64,000 nucleotides of DNA from Melaminivora sp034675505 (GCA_034675505.1 JAUCDD010000023.1:140144-204143), one strand, 5' to 3'. Shown: positions 35,570 through 46,634, counted from the first letter of the stretch. Notes: generated by a model from the sequence alone, not told the origin. Program-made: numbers and translations.

Positions 35570-36025
35570 TCAACGGTCGTTCTTGTGGCTCTGAGCGCCG
35601 GCACGCGCGTGCTGCTCGCTGGAGCCGCCGCGGGTGTTGCCCGAGCTGGCGTTGTTGCCGGACTGGTGGCCGCCGGAGTTGCTGCCGGAATTGCTTCCGG
35701 AGTTGCTGCCCGAGGAGTTGCGGGTGTTGTTGGAGCTGGAGCTCTGGGAGGACGAACCTTGCCCGCCGTGGCTCTTGGCACCTGCCTCGCGAGCTTCCTT
35801 GGAGTCGAACTCATGGGCGTTGCCGGAAGCGTGTGCAGCACGGCCGCCTTCTGCAGCAATCTCGCGCTGGCGCTCGGGATCCATGGAAGCGAAGCCGCGG
35901 TTGCTGCTGTTGCTGTTGTTGTTATTGCCTTGGTTATTGCTCTGGCTGCCGCCTTGGTTGCTGCGGTCATTGGAGCTGTTGTTGGTCGTGTGTTGGTTAT
36001 GACCTTGGGGATTGTTGTTGGGCAT
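35570..36025 (-). CDS. KGG-repeat stress protein, Ser/Asn/Gly-rich
   Basis: 151 residues from the ATG at 36025 (MPNNNPQGHNQHTTNN). Ser/Asn/Gln/Gly-rich tracts flank a central stress motif, GFASMDPERQREIAAEGGRA followed by AHEFDSKEAREAGAKSHGG. This pattern matches KGG (stress-induced acidophilic repeat, YciG/con-10) proteins. GGAGATCGCA, the ribosome-binding leader, is identical to that of the prion-like protein gene at 32312, so the two may be co-regulated. The protein is probably intrinsically disordered. The function of KGG proteins is not settled beyond stress induction. Confidence 0.85.
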   Translation of the reverse strand: MPNNNPQGHNQHTTNNSSNDRSNQGGSQSNNQGNNNNSNSSNRGFASMDPERQREIAAEGGRAAHASGNAHEFDSKEAREAGAKSHGGQGSSSQSSSSNNTRNSSGSNSGSNSGSNSGGHQSGNNASSGNTRGGSSEQHARAGAQSHKNDR

Positions 36026-36371
36026 TGCGATCTCCTGTGGATGTCCAGATAAAGAAGCAAGCTGGGGAATTCCAACGTGCTGACTTGAATTTGCGCTGCG
36101 GCCATGGCCCAGGTCGTCAGCGCGTTCTGACACGAGGGTAGGGAAGCCGCCCTTGCGCGTAACAAGCACCTTCTTTGTCTGTTGAATCGTCAATCCTGGT
36201 CAACCCGCACCCTATCCCGTTGCCAAACCTTGCAGAGCCAGGGCAGCCCGCCAAACCGGGCCGGCTGGCCAGCGCGATCCATTCGCCCAGGCATTTGCCC
36301 CTGCAGCAGCACCGAGCGCCCGGCCAGGCGCCAAGGCGCGGGCACCGGCAGGCGTCCGCCCCGGAGAAAAC
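36026..36371. other. 346-bp intergenic region upstream of the KGG gene
   Basis: Contains the minus-strand promoter region of the KGG gene; no reliable -35/-10 pair was identified. The rest is ordinary G+C-rich sequence. The tRNA-Ser terminator lies at the right edge. Confidence 0.5.
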
Positions 36372-36402
36372 AAAAAAGCCCAAGTGAATCAATCACTTGG
36401 GC
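36372..36402 (-). terminator. Rho-independent terminator behind tRNA-Ser
   Basis: On the minus strand, GCCCAAGTGA...TCACTTGGGC (10-bp stem, 5-nt loop), then TTTTTT. A textbook terminator, directly downstream of the tRNA. Confidence 0.92.
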
Positions 36403-36410
36403 TTCTGTCT

Positions 36411-36500
<90 letters not shown>

Positions 36501-36560
36501 TGTGTGTCGAAGCGAGAAATTGTAGCAGCAAAAACCGCTGCCTCCGCTGCGCCTCGCGCA

Positions 36561-37790
<1,230 letters not shown>

Positions 37791-38092
37791 GGCGGTATGG
37801 CGTTGGTGTGGAAGACGCCATCATTGTGCAGTGCACAAATCCTTGCCGGGCAGCGGGCGATTGGCGCACGGGCCAGGCCGGTGCCGGGCCCGGGATCGCC
37901 GGCTTGTCAGCAGGTTGTAATGGAAGTGTCACAATTTGCCCCTTCGTCACAGGGCGATGCTGCTGCCGCCTGACGGGTTATCCCGGTTGTTGCCCATTTT
38001 TTGCTGTGCGACAACGACATGTTCCCGTCATGCGGCGGCGCCACCATGGCGCACTCTCGCCACCCCTTCATTTCCGAGGAGAAACTTCATCC
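37791..38092. other. 302-bp divergent intergenic region between serA and ugpB
   Basis: Contains the Pho box at 37904-37932 and the promoter region for ugpB. Promoters for serA must lie at the left. No other gene is recognised. Confidence 0.6.
37904..37932 (+). promoter_or_regulatory. Predicted Pho box upstream of the ugp operon
   Basis: Three half-sites with an exact 11-bp period: TTGTCAG (37904), TTGTAAT (37915) and GTGTCAC (37926), separated by CAGG and GGAA. This fits the PhoB consensus CTGTCAT-N4-CTGTCAC. It lies about 160 bp upstream of the ugpB ATG. The ugp genes are known PhoB targets in E. coli. Confidence 0.75.
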
Positions 38093-39406
38093 ATGCAAGT
38101 CAAACATCTGGCGCTGGCCGCCTCCATGCTCGCTGCCAGCCTGGCCGCCCAGGCGCAGACCGAGATCCAGTGGTGGCATTCGATGACGGCGGTGAACAAC
38201 GAATGGGTCAATGACCTGGCCCGGCAGTTCAACGAAGGCCAGAAGGATTTCAAGGTCGTGCCCACCTACAAGGGCAACTACGACGAGAGCATGACCTCGG
38301 CCATCGCCGCCTTCCGCTCGGGCAACGCGCCGCACATCCTGCAGGTGTTCGAAGTGGGCACGGCCACCATGATGGCCAGCAAGGGCGCCACCGTGCCGGT
38401 GGCCAAGGTCATGAAGGATGCCGGCGCCGACTTCAACCCGGCCGGCTACATCCCGGCCGTCGCCGCCTACTACACGGCGCCCGACGGGCAGATGCTGAGC
38501 ATGCCGTTCAACAGCTCGACCACCGTCTTCTACATCAACAAGGACGCCTTCAAGAAGGCCGGCCTGAACCCGGACAAGGCCCCCGCCACCTGGCCCGAGG
38601 TGTTCGAAGCCGCCAAGAAGCTGAAAGCCAGCGGCAACAGCTGCCCCATGACCCTGGCCTGGATGGGCTGGACGCAGCTCGAATCCTTCTCGGCCTGGCA
38701 CAACGTGGAGTTCGCCACCGAGAAGAATGGCCTGTCGGCCAACGGCTACAAGGCGCGGCTGAAGATCAACTCGCCGCTGCACGTGCGCCACATCGACAAC
38801 CTGGCGCAGGCCGCCAAGAACGGCGAATTCGTCTACAAGGGCCGCAACAATGCTGCGCAGGCGTCGTTCACGTCGGGCGAGTGCGCCATGATCCAGACGT
38901 CCTCGGGCTTCTACGGCGACGTGGCCAAGAACGCCAAGTTCGCCTACGCCATCGCCCCCATGCCCTACTACCCGGACGTGAAGGGCGCGCCGCAGAACAC
39001 GGTGATCGGCGGCGCCTCGCTGTGGGTCATGTCGGGCAAGAAGGCGGACGAGTACAAGGGCGTGGCCAAGTTCTTCGAGTTCCTGTCGCAGACCAAGGTG
39101 CAGGCCGCCAGCCACCAGCGCACGGGCTACCTGCCCATCACCATGGCCGCGTATGAGCTGACCGACAAGTCCGGCTTCTACCAGAAGAACCCCGGCACCG
39201 ACGTGGCCGTGAACCAGATGGTGCGCAAGGTGACCGACAACTCGCGCGGCATCCGCCTGGGCAACTACGTGCAGATCCGCACCATCGAGGACGAGGAACT
39301 CGAACAGGTGTGGGCCGGCAAGAAGACGGCCAAGGAAGCCCTGGACTCCATCGTCAGCCGCGGCAACGAGCTGCTGGCGCGCTTCGAGAAGTCGTACAAG
39401 AAGTAA
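38093..39406 (+). CDS. ugpB: sn-Glycerol-3-phosphate ABC transporter, substrate-binding protein
   Basis: 437 residues. A signal peptide (LALAASMLAASLAAQAQTEI) is cut after about residue 22. The mature protein starts TEIQWWHSMTAVNNEWVNDL, typical of UgpB. It binds glycerol-3-phosphate or glycerophosphodiesters in the periplasm. A GAGGAG ribosome-binding site precedes the ATG at 38093. It heads the cluster ugpB-ugpA-ugpE-ugpC-ugpQ behind a predicted Pho box. A hairpin plus T-run lies between ugpB and ugpA and may favour ugpB expression. Confidence 0.95.
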   Translation: MQVKHLALAASMLAASLAAQAQTEIQWWHSMTAVNNEWVNDLARQFNEGQKDFKVVPTYKGNYDESMTSAIAAFRSGNAPHILQVFEVGTATMMASKGATVPVAKVMKDAGADFNPAGYIPAVAAYYTAPDGQMLSMPFNSSTTVFYINKDAFKKAGLNPDKAPATWPEVFEAAKKLKASGNSCPMTLAWMGWTQLESFSAWHNVEFATEKNGLSANGYKARLKINSPLHVRHIDNLAQAAKNGEFVYKGRNNAAQASFTSGECAMIQTSSGFYGDVAKNAKFAYAIAPMPYYPDVKGAPQNTVIGGASLWVMSGKKADEYKGVAKFFEFLSQTKVQAASHQRTGYLPITMAAYELTDKSGFYQKNPGTDVAVNQMVRKVTDNSRGIRLGNYVQIRTIEDEELEQVWAGKKTAKEALDSIVSRGNELLARFEKSYKK

Positions 39407-39445
39407 ACCCCTGCCCTGGCGCGCAGCAGCCTGCGCCGGGGACGT

Positions 39446-39473
39446 GGCCCGCCTGCGTGCGGGCCGCTTTTTT
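39446..39473 (+). terminator. Hairpin plus T-run between ugpB and ugpA
   Basis: GGCCCGC-CTGCGT-GCGGGCC followed by GCTTTTTT. A likely partial terminator allowing read-through, raising the ratio of binding protein to permease, as is common in ABC operons. Confidence 0.75.
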
Positions 39474-39524
39474 CGCCGACGGCGGCAGTTCTCTGCGCCG
39501 GCGGTTTTCCTGTTTTGGACCGTC

Positions 39525-40406
39525 ATGGAAAAACGCGTACTTTTCCGCTCGGCCTGGCTGCCCTGGCTGCTGATCGCGCCGCAGCTGGCCATCATCCTGG
39601 TGTTCTTCTTCTGGCCTGCGGGGCAGGCCGTGCTGCAGTCCTTCCAGGTGGAAGATGCCTTCGGCATGAGCACCGAATGGGTGGGCCTGCAGAACTTCCA
39701 GCAGCTGCTGGCAGACCCCTCCTACCTCAATTCCTTCAAGCGCACGGCGCTGTTCTCCATCCTGGTGGCCGGCAGCGGCATCGCGCTGGCGCTCGTGCTG
39801 GCGATCTTTGCCGACCGCATCGTGCGCTTCGCCATGGTCTACAAGACGCTGCTGATCGTGCCCTACGCGGTGGCGCCGGTCATCGCGGGCGTGCTGTGGG
39901 TGTTCCTGTTCTCGCCCTCGATCGGCGTCATCACCTACTACCTGGGCGAGCTGGGCTACGGCTGGAACCACATGATGAACGACAACCAGGCCATGGCGCT
40001 GATCGTCATCGCCTCGGTCTGGAAGCAGATTTCCTACAACTTCCTGTTCTTCCTGGCCGGGCTGCAGTCCATCCCCAAGGCGCTGATCGAGGCCGCCTCC
40101 ATCGACGGCGCGGGCGCCTGGCGGCGTTTCTGGAACATCCAGCTGCCGCTCCTGTCCCCGACCACGTTCTTCCTGCTGGTCATCAACATCGTGTACGCCT
40201 TCTTCGACACCTTCGGCATCATCGACGCCGCCACGCAGGGCGGGCCGGGCCAGTCCACCTCCATTCTGGTCTACAAGGTGTACCAGGACGGCTTCAAGGC
40301 GCTGGACCTGGGCGGCTCGGCCGCGCAGTCGGTCATCCTGATGCTGATCGTGGTGGCGCTGACCGTGGTGCAATTCCGCTACGTTGAGAAAAAAGTCCAG
40401 TATTGA
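39525..40406 (+). CDS. ugpA: sn-Glycerol-3-phosphate ABC transporter, permease UgpA
   Basis: 293 residues with about six transmembrane segments. The EAA loop of MalF/UgpA-type permeases is EAASIDGAGAWRRFWNIQLP. The N-terminus lacks a long periplasmic insert, as is normal for UgpA. The start ATG is at 39525, after a 118-bp gap that carries a terminator-like hairpin. It works with UgpE and the ATPase UgpC. Confidence 0.95.
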   Translation: MEKRVLFRSAWLPWLLIAPQLAIILVFFFWPAGQAVLQSFQVEDAFGMSTEWVGLQNFQQLLADPSYLNSFKRTALFSILVAGSGIALALVLAIFADRIVRFAMVYKTLLIVPYAVAPVIAGVLWVFLFSPSIGVITYYLGELGYGWNHMMNDNQAMALIVIASVWKQISYNFLFFLAGLQSIPKALIEAASIDGAGAWRRFWNIQLPLLSPTTFFLLVINIVYAFFDTFGIIDAATQGGPGQSTSILVYKVYQDGFKALDLGGSAAQSVILMLIVVALTVVQFRYVEKKVQY

Positions 40407-40580
40407 ATGGAGAACACCCCCCCTGCGGCGCTGCGCGCCTTCCCCCCGCTCTCGCAGCGCTGCGCGCTGCGGGCAGGGGGACGCCGCCGGTGCTGCGGGG
40501 CGGCCCTTGCACGGCGGCTCCGCGCCTGGCGTGCGCCAGTTGCCGAGGTCGAGGGCCTTACCGCTTGGTGAAGAAACAAA
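40407..40580. repeat. G+C-rich intergenic repeat-like element between ugpA and ugpE
   Basis: 174 bp with inverted-repeat character (GCGGCGCTGCGCGC near 40423; CAGCGCTGCGCGCTGCGGG near 40457). The blocks CCCCCCCTGCGGCG and GGCGGCCCTTGCACGGCGGC read like an intergenic repeat I associate with Comamonadaceae. I cannot confirm copies elsewhere from this window. It may form mRNA structure between the two permease genes. Confidence 0.4.
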
Positions 40581-41429
40581 ATGATTGACCGCAACCCCTG
40601 GCTGACTTTTCTCTCCCATGCCGTGCTGATCCTCGGCGTGGCCATCGTCGCCTTTCCGCTCTACCTGGCGCTCATCGCCTCCACGCACACGGCCGACGCC
40701 ATCGTGCAGTCGCCCATGCCGCTGCTGCCCGGCACCCACATGTGGGAGAACTACCAGGCCGCGCTGTTCGGCTCGGGCAAGCTGGGCTCCAACACCAACG
40801 TGGTGCGCATGATGTGGGTCAGCTTCGTGGTGGCCATGGTCATCACGGTGGGCAAGATCGCGATCTCGCTGCTGTCGGCGTTTGCCATCGTGTACTTCCG
40901 CTTCCCGTTCAAGATGCTCACTTTCTGGGCCATCTTCCTGACGCTGATGCTGCCCGTGGAAGTGCGCATCCTGCCGACCTACAAGGTGGTGGCCGACCTG
41001 GGGCTGCTCAACAGCTATGGCGGCCTGACCCTGCCGCTGATCGCCTCGGCCACGGCCACCTTTTTGTTCCGCCAGTTCTTCCTCACCGTGCCCGACGAGC
41101 TGGTCGAGGCCGCGCGCATCGACGGCGCCGGGCCCATGCGCTTCTTCATCGACGTGCTGGTGCCGCTGTCGCGCACCTCGATCGCGGCGCTGTTCGTGAT
41201 CCAGTTCATCTACGGCTGGAACCAGTACCTGTGGCCGCTGCTCATGACCACCAGCGAGGACATGTACCCGGTGGTCATCGGCATCAAGCGCATGCTGGCC
41301 GGCGGCGAGGCCGCGGTGGACTGGAACATCGTCATGGCCACCGCCATCATCGCCATGCTGCCGCCCACGCTGGTGGTGATGCTGATGCAGAAGTGGTTCG
41401 TCAAGGGCCTGGTGGACACCGAGAAATAA
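40581..41429 (+). CDS. ugpE: sn-Glycerol-3-phosphate ABC transporter, permease UgpE
   Basis: 282 residues with about six transmembrane segments. The EAA loop is EAARIDGAGPMRFFIDVLVP. The N-terminus MIDRNPWLTFLSHAVLILGV is typical of UgpE. It forms the permease heterodimer with UgpA. The spacing from ugpA is 174 bp because of a G+C-rich repeat-like stretch. Confidence 0.95.
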   Translation: MIDRNPWLTFLSHAVLILGVAIVAFPLYLALIASTHTADAIVQSPMPLLPGTHMWENYQAALFGSGKLGSNTNVVRMMWVSFVVAMVITVGKIAISLLSAFAIVYFRFPFKMLTFWAIFLTLMLPVEVRILPTYKVVADLGLLNSYGGLTLPLIASATATFLFRQFFLTVPDELVEAARIDGAGPMRFFIDVLVPLSRTSIAALFVIQFIYGWNQYLWPLLMTTSEDMYPVVIGIKRMLAGGEAAVDWNIVMATAIIAMLPPTLVVMLMQKWFVKGLVDTEK

Positions 41430-41430
41430 G

Positions 41431-41488
41431 CATCAAAAACCGCTCCAGCCCTTGCAATACAACGGCTTATAGCTATTGAATCCATAGT
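41431..41488 (+). repeat. Dispersed GCTAT dyad repeat upstream of ugpC
   Basis: Contains CATCAAAAACCGCTCCAGCC, CTTGCAATAC and AGCTATTGAATCCATAGT, ending 4 bp before the ugpC ATG. The dyad arms are GCTAT and ATAG. Confidence 0.6.
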
Positions 41489-41492
41489 ACCC

Positions 41493-42497
<1,005 letters not shown>

Positions 42498-42508
42498 CAC
42501 CCAGCCCC

Positions 42509-43258
42509 ATGACGTCCTCCCTGCCCCACTGGCCCTATCCGCGCTGGATCGCGCACCGCGGCGCCGGCCGCCTGGCCCCCGAGAACACCCTGTCGGCCTT
42601 CCGCCTGGGCGCCCGGCACGGCTGGCGCATGTTCGAGTGCGACGCCAAGCTGAGCGCCGACGGCGTGGTCTTCCTGCTGCACGACGCGACGCTGGAACGC
42701 ACCACCAACGGCCGCGGCACCGCTGGCGAGCGGCCCTGGGGCGAGCTGGCGCAGCTGGACGCCGGCAGCTGGCATTCGCGCCAGTACGCCGGCGAGGCCC
42801 TGCCCACGCTGGAGGCGCTGGCGCGCTGGTGCCTGGCCAGCCAGCTGCACCTGAACATCGAGATCAAGCCCACGCCCGGCACCGAGGAGGCCACCGGCCG
42901 CGCCGTGGCCGCCCTGGCCGCGCGCCTGTGGCACGGCCAGCCGGTGCCGCCGCTGCTGACCTCGTTCCAGCCGCTGGCGCTGGCGGGCGCGCGCGCGGTG
43001 GCGCCCCAGCTGCCGCGCGGCCTGCTGCTGGACCAGCTCCATGCGGGCTGGCTGGAGGCGGCGCAGCAGCTGGCCTGCGCGGCCGTCGTGTGCAACCACG
43101 CGCTGTGGGCGCGCGAGACGGTCGATGCCGTGCACGGCGCCGGCCTGCGCGCGCTCAGCTACACCGTGAACGACGAATGGGCGGCCCAGCGGCTGATCGC
43201 CCTGGGCACGGACGGCATCATCAGCGACCGGGTGGACCTGTTCAGCCCGGCGGCCTGA
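42509..43258 (+). CDS. ugpQ: Glycerophosphodiester phosphodiesterase UgpQ
   Basis: 249 residues. GDPD motifs are IAHRGAGRLAPENTLSAF, ECDAKLSADGVVFLLHDATL and NIEIKPTPG, with catalytic His residues and the acidic metal ligands. It hydrolyses glycerophosphodiesters to glycerol-3-phosphate and the alcohol, in the cytoplasm. It completes the ugp cluster, starting 12 bp after the ugpC stop. Confidence 0.95.
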   Translation: MTSSLPHWPYPRWIAHRGAGRLAPENTLSAFRLGARHGWRMFECDAKLSADGVVFLLHDATLERTTNGRGTAGERPWGELAQLDAGSWHSRQYAGEALPTLEALARWCLASQLHLNIEIKPTPGTEEATGRAVAALAARLWHGQPVPPLLTSFQPLALAGARAVAPQLPRGLLLDQLHAGWLEAAQQLACAAVVCNHALWARETVDAVHGAGLRALSYTVNDEWAAQRLIALGTDGIISDRVDLFSPAA

Positions 43259-43283
43259 AAGGGCGCGCTGGCCGGCGCCGGGG

Positions 43284-43352
43284 CCTGTTTCAAGCCTAAT
43301 AGCGTCCTTGCCGGCGTCAGTCCATCGTTTCGCGCTATCTAATATATAGCAA
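43284..43352 (+). repeat. Dispersed GCTAT dyad repeat between ugpQ and the channel gene
   Basis: Contains TTTCAAGCCTAATAGCG, CCTTGCCGGCG and the perfect dyad GCTAT-CTAATAT-ATAGC. Confidence 0.6.
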
Positions 43353-43448
43353 CAATACGCCCCATCCGGCGCAGGCCGGCGGCTGCGGCGTTGCGCGTGC
43401 TCACAAAAAAGGCAGGCCGCGCGGCGCCGGCCGCCCCGGGGCCCGGCC

Positions 43449-43454
43449 GACAAT
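43449..43454 (+). promoter_or_regulatory. -10-like element 7 nt before the channel gene start
   Basis: GACAAT, then CGCGGCC, then the ATG at 43462. No Shine-Dalgarno sequence is visible. Confidence 0.4.
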
Positions 43455-43461
43455 CGCGGCC

Positions 43462-46041
43462 ATGCTGCGCCTCCCCCTCTCCTGCTGCCGCACGGCCCAC
43501 GCCCCCGGGTGCGAGCCCCCGGCGCCCACCCGCCGCGCCGGCGCCCCGGCACGCCGCGCGCCGCGCGGCCTCGCCTGGCTGCGCCTGGCGGCCCGGCCGT
43601 GGCTGCTCGCCGTGGCCCTGCTGTTCATCGCCCTGGCGGCCGCGCTGCCGGCCCGGGCCGCCCCGGCTGCCAGCCGCCCGGCCACGCCGGCCAGCGCTGC
43701 CGACGGCAGCGACGGCGCGCCCCTGCCCTCGGTGGACGAGCTGCGCCGGCGCCTGGACGCGATTCCCGCCAAGCTCGCCGACGACGACGACGGCCGCAAG
43801 CTGGCGGCCGAGGCCAACACCATTGGCGCCGCCGCCGACCGGCTGGCCGCGCAGCGCGCCGCCGACCTGGCCGACATGGACCTGCGCCTGCAGGGGCTGG
43901 GCCCGGCGCCCGAAAAAGGCGCGCCCGCCGACCCCCCGGACGTGGCCCAGCAACGCGCCGCCCTGGCCCGGCAGCGCTCGGCCATCGACGGCGAGCTCAA
44001 GCTGGCGCGCCTGATCAGCGTGGACGCCGCGCAGCGCGGCAACGAGCTCACGCGCCAGCGGCACGCGCAATTCCAGGCCGCGCTCACCTCGCGCACCGAT
44101 TCACCCCTGAGCGCCGCCTTCTGGCGCAACCTGCGCAACGCCTCGCCCGGCGACCGCGCGCGCCTGCAGTCGCTGGGGCTGGACCTGCGCGACGCGGTGC
44201 AGGACTCGCTGGTGCCCGAGCGGCGCAGCACCTTCATCGGCTCGCTGGTCGCGGCGCTGCTGCTGGTGGTGGCGGGCACCTGGCTGGCCGAGCGCATCCT
44301 GGTGCGGCTGCTGCCCGTGCACCTGCCCACCACGCGGCTGCGCCGCAGCCTGCTGGCGGCTGCCGCCATCGCCGCCAACGTGCTGCTGGTGGGCGCGGCC
44401 ATGCAGCTGGCCTGGGGCGCGCTAGCCGGCGAGCTCACCGAGCCGCTGCAGGCGCTGGAGCGCGCCAGCGTGCGCGCAAGCGCCTACGCGGCCTTCGTCA
44501 TCACGCTGGGCCACATGCTGCTGGCCCGGAGGCGGCCGAGCTGGCGGCTGCTGCCGCTGTCCGACGCGCAGGCGCGGCGCCTGGCCCCCTACCCCTGGTG
44601 GCTGGCCCTGCTCTCGGCCGCCAGCACGCTGGCCGTGGACGTGAACGCCATCATCGGCGCCAGCCTGGCGGCCGAGGTGTTCACGCACGCGCTGTTCGCG
44701 CTGCTGATCCCGGCCATGGTGGCGCTGCTGCTGGTGAGTGCGCGCCAGCGCCCGGACGGCGCGCCGCCCGCCCCGACCGCCGCGCCCGACGGCACCGCGC
44801 TGATGAACGTGCGCCCGCTGTGGCTGGGCGCGCTGCTGGCCGGCGCGGCGCTGGCCGTGCTGGCGGCGGTGCTGGCGCTGCTGCTGGGCTACGTGGCCCT
44901 GGCGGGCATGCTGGCGCGCCAGACGGTGTGGTTTGGCGTGGTGTTTGCCACCACCTACCTGCTGTCCATGCTGGTGGAGGACTTGAGCGAGGCGCTGCTG
45001 TCGTCCCAGGGCGCGGTCGGGCGCCACCTGCACAGCGCGCTCGGCCTGGAGGGGCGGCTGCTGGACCAGCTGGCCGTGCTGGCCTCGGGCGTGCTGCGCG
45101 TGCTGCTGCTGTTCTACATGGTGATCGCGCTGATGGCGCCCTTCGGTACCGGGCCGGACGAGCTGTTTCGCCGCGGCAGCCGCATCGACGGCGCCTTGAA
45201 GATCGGCGACTTCGTGCTGTCGCCGCAGGCGCTGGCCACCGCCGCGCTGATCCTGGTGGGCGGCTTCGTGGCCATCCGCCTGTTCAAGGGCTGGCTGAGC
45301 GAGCGCTACTTCCCCAACACCGCGCTGGACCCGGGGATGAGGAGCTCCATCACCACGCTGCTGGGCTACATCGGCGGCGTGGTGGTGATCGCCATCGCGC
45401 TGGCCGGCCTGGGGATCAGCGTGGAGCGCATCGCCTGGGTGGCCAGCGCCCTGTCGGTGGGCATAGGCTTTGGCCTGCAGGCCATCGTGCAGAACTTCAT
45501 CTCCGGCCTGATCCTGCTGGCCGAGCGGCCGGTGCGCGTGGGCGACTGGGTGAAGCTGGGCGATACCGAGGGCGATGTGCGCCGCGTGAACGTGCGCGCC
45601 ACCGAGATCCAGGTGGGCGACCGCTCCACCGTGATCGTGCCCAACTCGGAATTCATCACCAAGACGGTGCGCAACATGACGCTCACCGGCGCCCAGGGGC
45701 GCGTGCAGCTGAGCCTGCCGGCGCCGCTGGACACGGACGCGCGGCGCATGCGCGAGCTGATCCTGCAGGCGTTTCGCGCGCACGAGGCCATCCTTGCGGA
45801 ACCCGCTCCCGTGGTGCAGCTGGACGGCATCCACAACGGCACGCTCACCTTCATCGCCACCGGCTGGGTGGCCAGCCCGCGCAGCGCCGGCGGCACGCGC
45901 AGCGACGTGCTGTTTGCCATCCTGGACGCGCTGCGCGCCGAAGGCCTGTACCTGTCGCCGCCGGCCACCACCTTCGTCACGCCCGGCGGGCTGGACGGGC
46001 CGCCGGGCGAGGCGGCAGAGCGCGCGCCGGCGCCGCTGTGA
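43462..46041 (+). CDS. DUF3772-domain mechanosensitive ion channel (MscS family)
   Basis: 859 residues. A signal/leader segment (about 25-65), a periplasmic DUF3772 domain (about 90-250), multiple transmembrane helices (250-560), and a C-terminal MscS core (about 600-790). The pore-helix and beta-domain motifs GIGFGLQAIVQNFISGLILL, ERPVRVGDWVKLGDTEGDVR and VPNSEFITKTVRNMT are clear. It probably releases solutes under hypo-osmotic shock. It resembles the large MscK/YbiO-type proteins of Burkholderiales. The N-terminus is Arg/Pro-rich, so the exact start is open, but the GACAAT element 7 nt upstream supports the ATG at 43462. Confidence 0.92.
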   Translation: MLRLPLSCCRTAHAPGCEPPAPTRRAGAPARRAPRGLAWLRLAARPWLLAVALLFIALAAALPARAAPAASRPATPASAADGSDGAPLPSVDELRRRLDAIPAKLADDDDGRKLAAEANTIGAAADRLAAQRAADLADMDLRLQGLGPAPEKGAPADPPDVAQQRAALARQRSAIDGELKLARLISVDAAQRGNELTRQRHAQFQAALTSRTDSPLSAAFWRNLRNASPGDRARLQSLGLDLRDAVQDSLVPERRSTFIGSLVAALLLVVAGTWLAERILVRLLPVHLPTTRLRRSLLAAAAIAANVLLVGAAMQLAWGALAGELTEPLQALERASVRASAYAAFVITLGHMLLARRRPSWRLLPLSDAQARRLAPYPWWLALLSAASTLAVDVNAIIGASLAAEVFTHALFALLIPAMVALLLVSARQRPDGAPPAPTAAPDGTALMNVRPLWLGALLAGAALAVLAAVLALLLGYVALAGMLARQTVWFGVVFATTYLLSMLVEDLSEALLSSQGAVGRHLHSALGLEGRLLDQLAVLASGVLRVLLLFYMVIALMAPFGTGPDELFRRGSRIDGALKIGDFVLSPQALATAALILVGGFVAIRLFKGWLSERYFPNTALDPGMRSSITTLLGYIGGVVVIAIALAGLGISVERIAWVASALSVGIGFGLQAIVQNFISGLILLAERPVRVGDWVKLGDTEGDVRRVNVRATEIQVGDRSTVIVPNSEFITKTVRNMTLTGAQGRVQLSLPAPLDTDARRMRELILQAFRAHEAILAEPAPVVQLDGIHNGTLTFIATGWVASPRSAGGTRSDVLFAILDALRAEGLYLSPPATTFVTPGGLDGPPGEAAERAPAPL

Positions 46042-46289
46042 CGGCGCGCGCGCACTGCAGCCAGGTGTGACCAGGTGCTTCGCGCACCTGCGCGGCATTT
46101 ACAGCGCCTGACAACCCTGAAGCCAGGCTGAAGCGCAGCCATTGCCGCAGCCCGGGCCGGGTGCTAAATTTTTCCCACATCGATTAATCACCGCACCGTA
46201 ACGCTTCCCTGGGCTGGAAACCCTTCCAATTCACCGCAATGGCACGGCCAATTCGATGCAAATTCTTTTTTTATCGAAAGGAGTCCGTC

Positions 46290-46634
46290 ATGAGAAGTCT
46301 TCCCCTCATTTGCGCGCTGGGCCTGGCTGCAGCCGCTGCCGGCGCAATGGCACAGACACCGGCTGCGGCCACTGCGGCGGCGCCGGCCGGCCCGGTGGCC
46401 AAAACCACCTGCAGCGAATATCTCGCGCTCGATGAAACCTTCAAGCCCAAATTCATTTACTACGCCACCGGCCTGAGCAAGAAGGGCAAGGAAACCGACG
46501 TCATCGATATCGAGGGCATTGAACGCGTAAAGCCCTCGCTGGACGAATATTGCAAGGTCAACCTGAATAAATCGGCCTACGAGCACGTCATGAAGGCCAG
46601 CATGGCCTCGGAGAAGCGGCTGCACAAGAAGTGA
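46290..46634 (+). CDS. HdeA-like periplasmic acid-stress chaperone
   Basis: 114 residues with a signal peptide ending near AMAQ (about residue 22) and a short Ala-rich linker. The mature part TCSEYLALDETFKPKFIYYA followed by DVIDIEGIERVKPSLDEYC matches the HdeA pattern, with two cysteines (in TTCSEY and EYCKV) positioned to form the conserved disulfide. HdeA proteins prevent aggregation of periplasmic proteins at low pH. AAAGGAG lies 8 nt before the ATG at 46290. The 248-bp upstream region is AT-richer than average and likely holds the promoter. Confidence 0.85.
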   Translation: MRSLPLICALGLAAAAAGAMAQTPAAATAAAPAGPVAKTTCSEYLALDETFKPKFIYYATGLSKKGKETDVIDIEGIERVKPSLDEYCKVNLNKSAYEHVMKASMASEKRLHKK

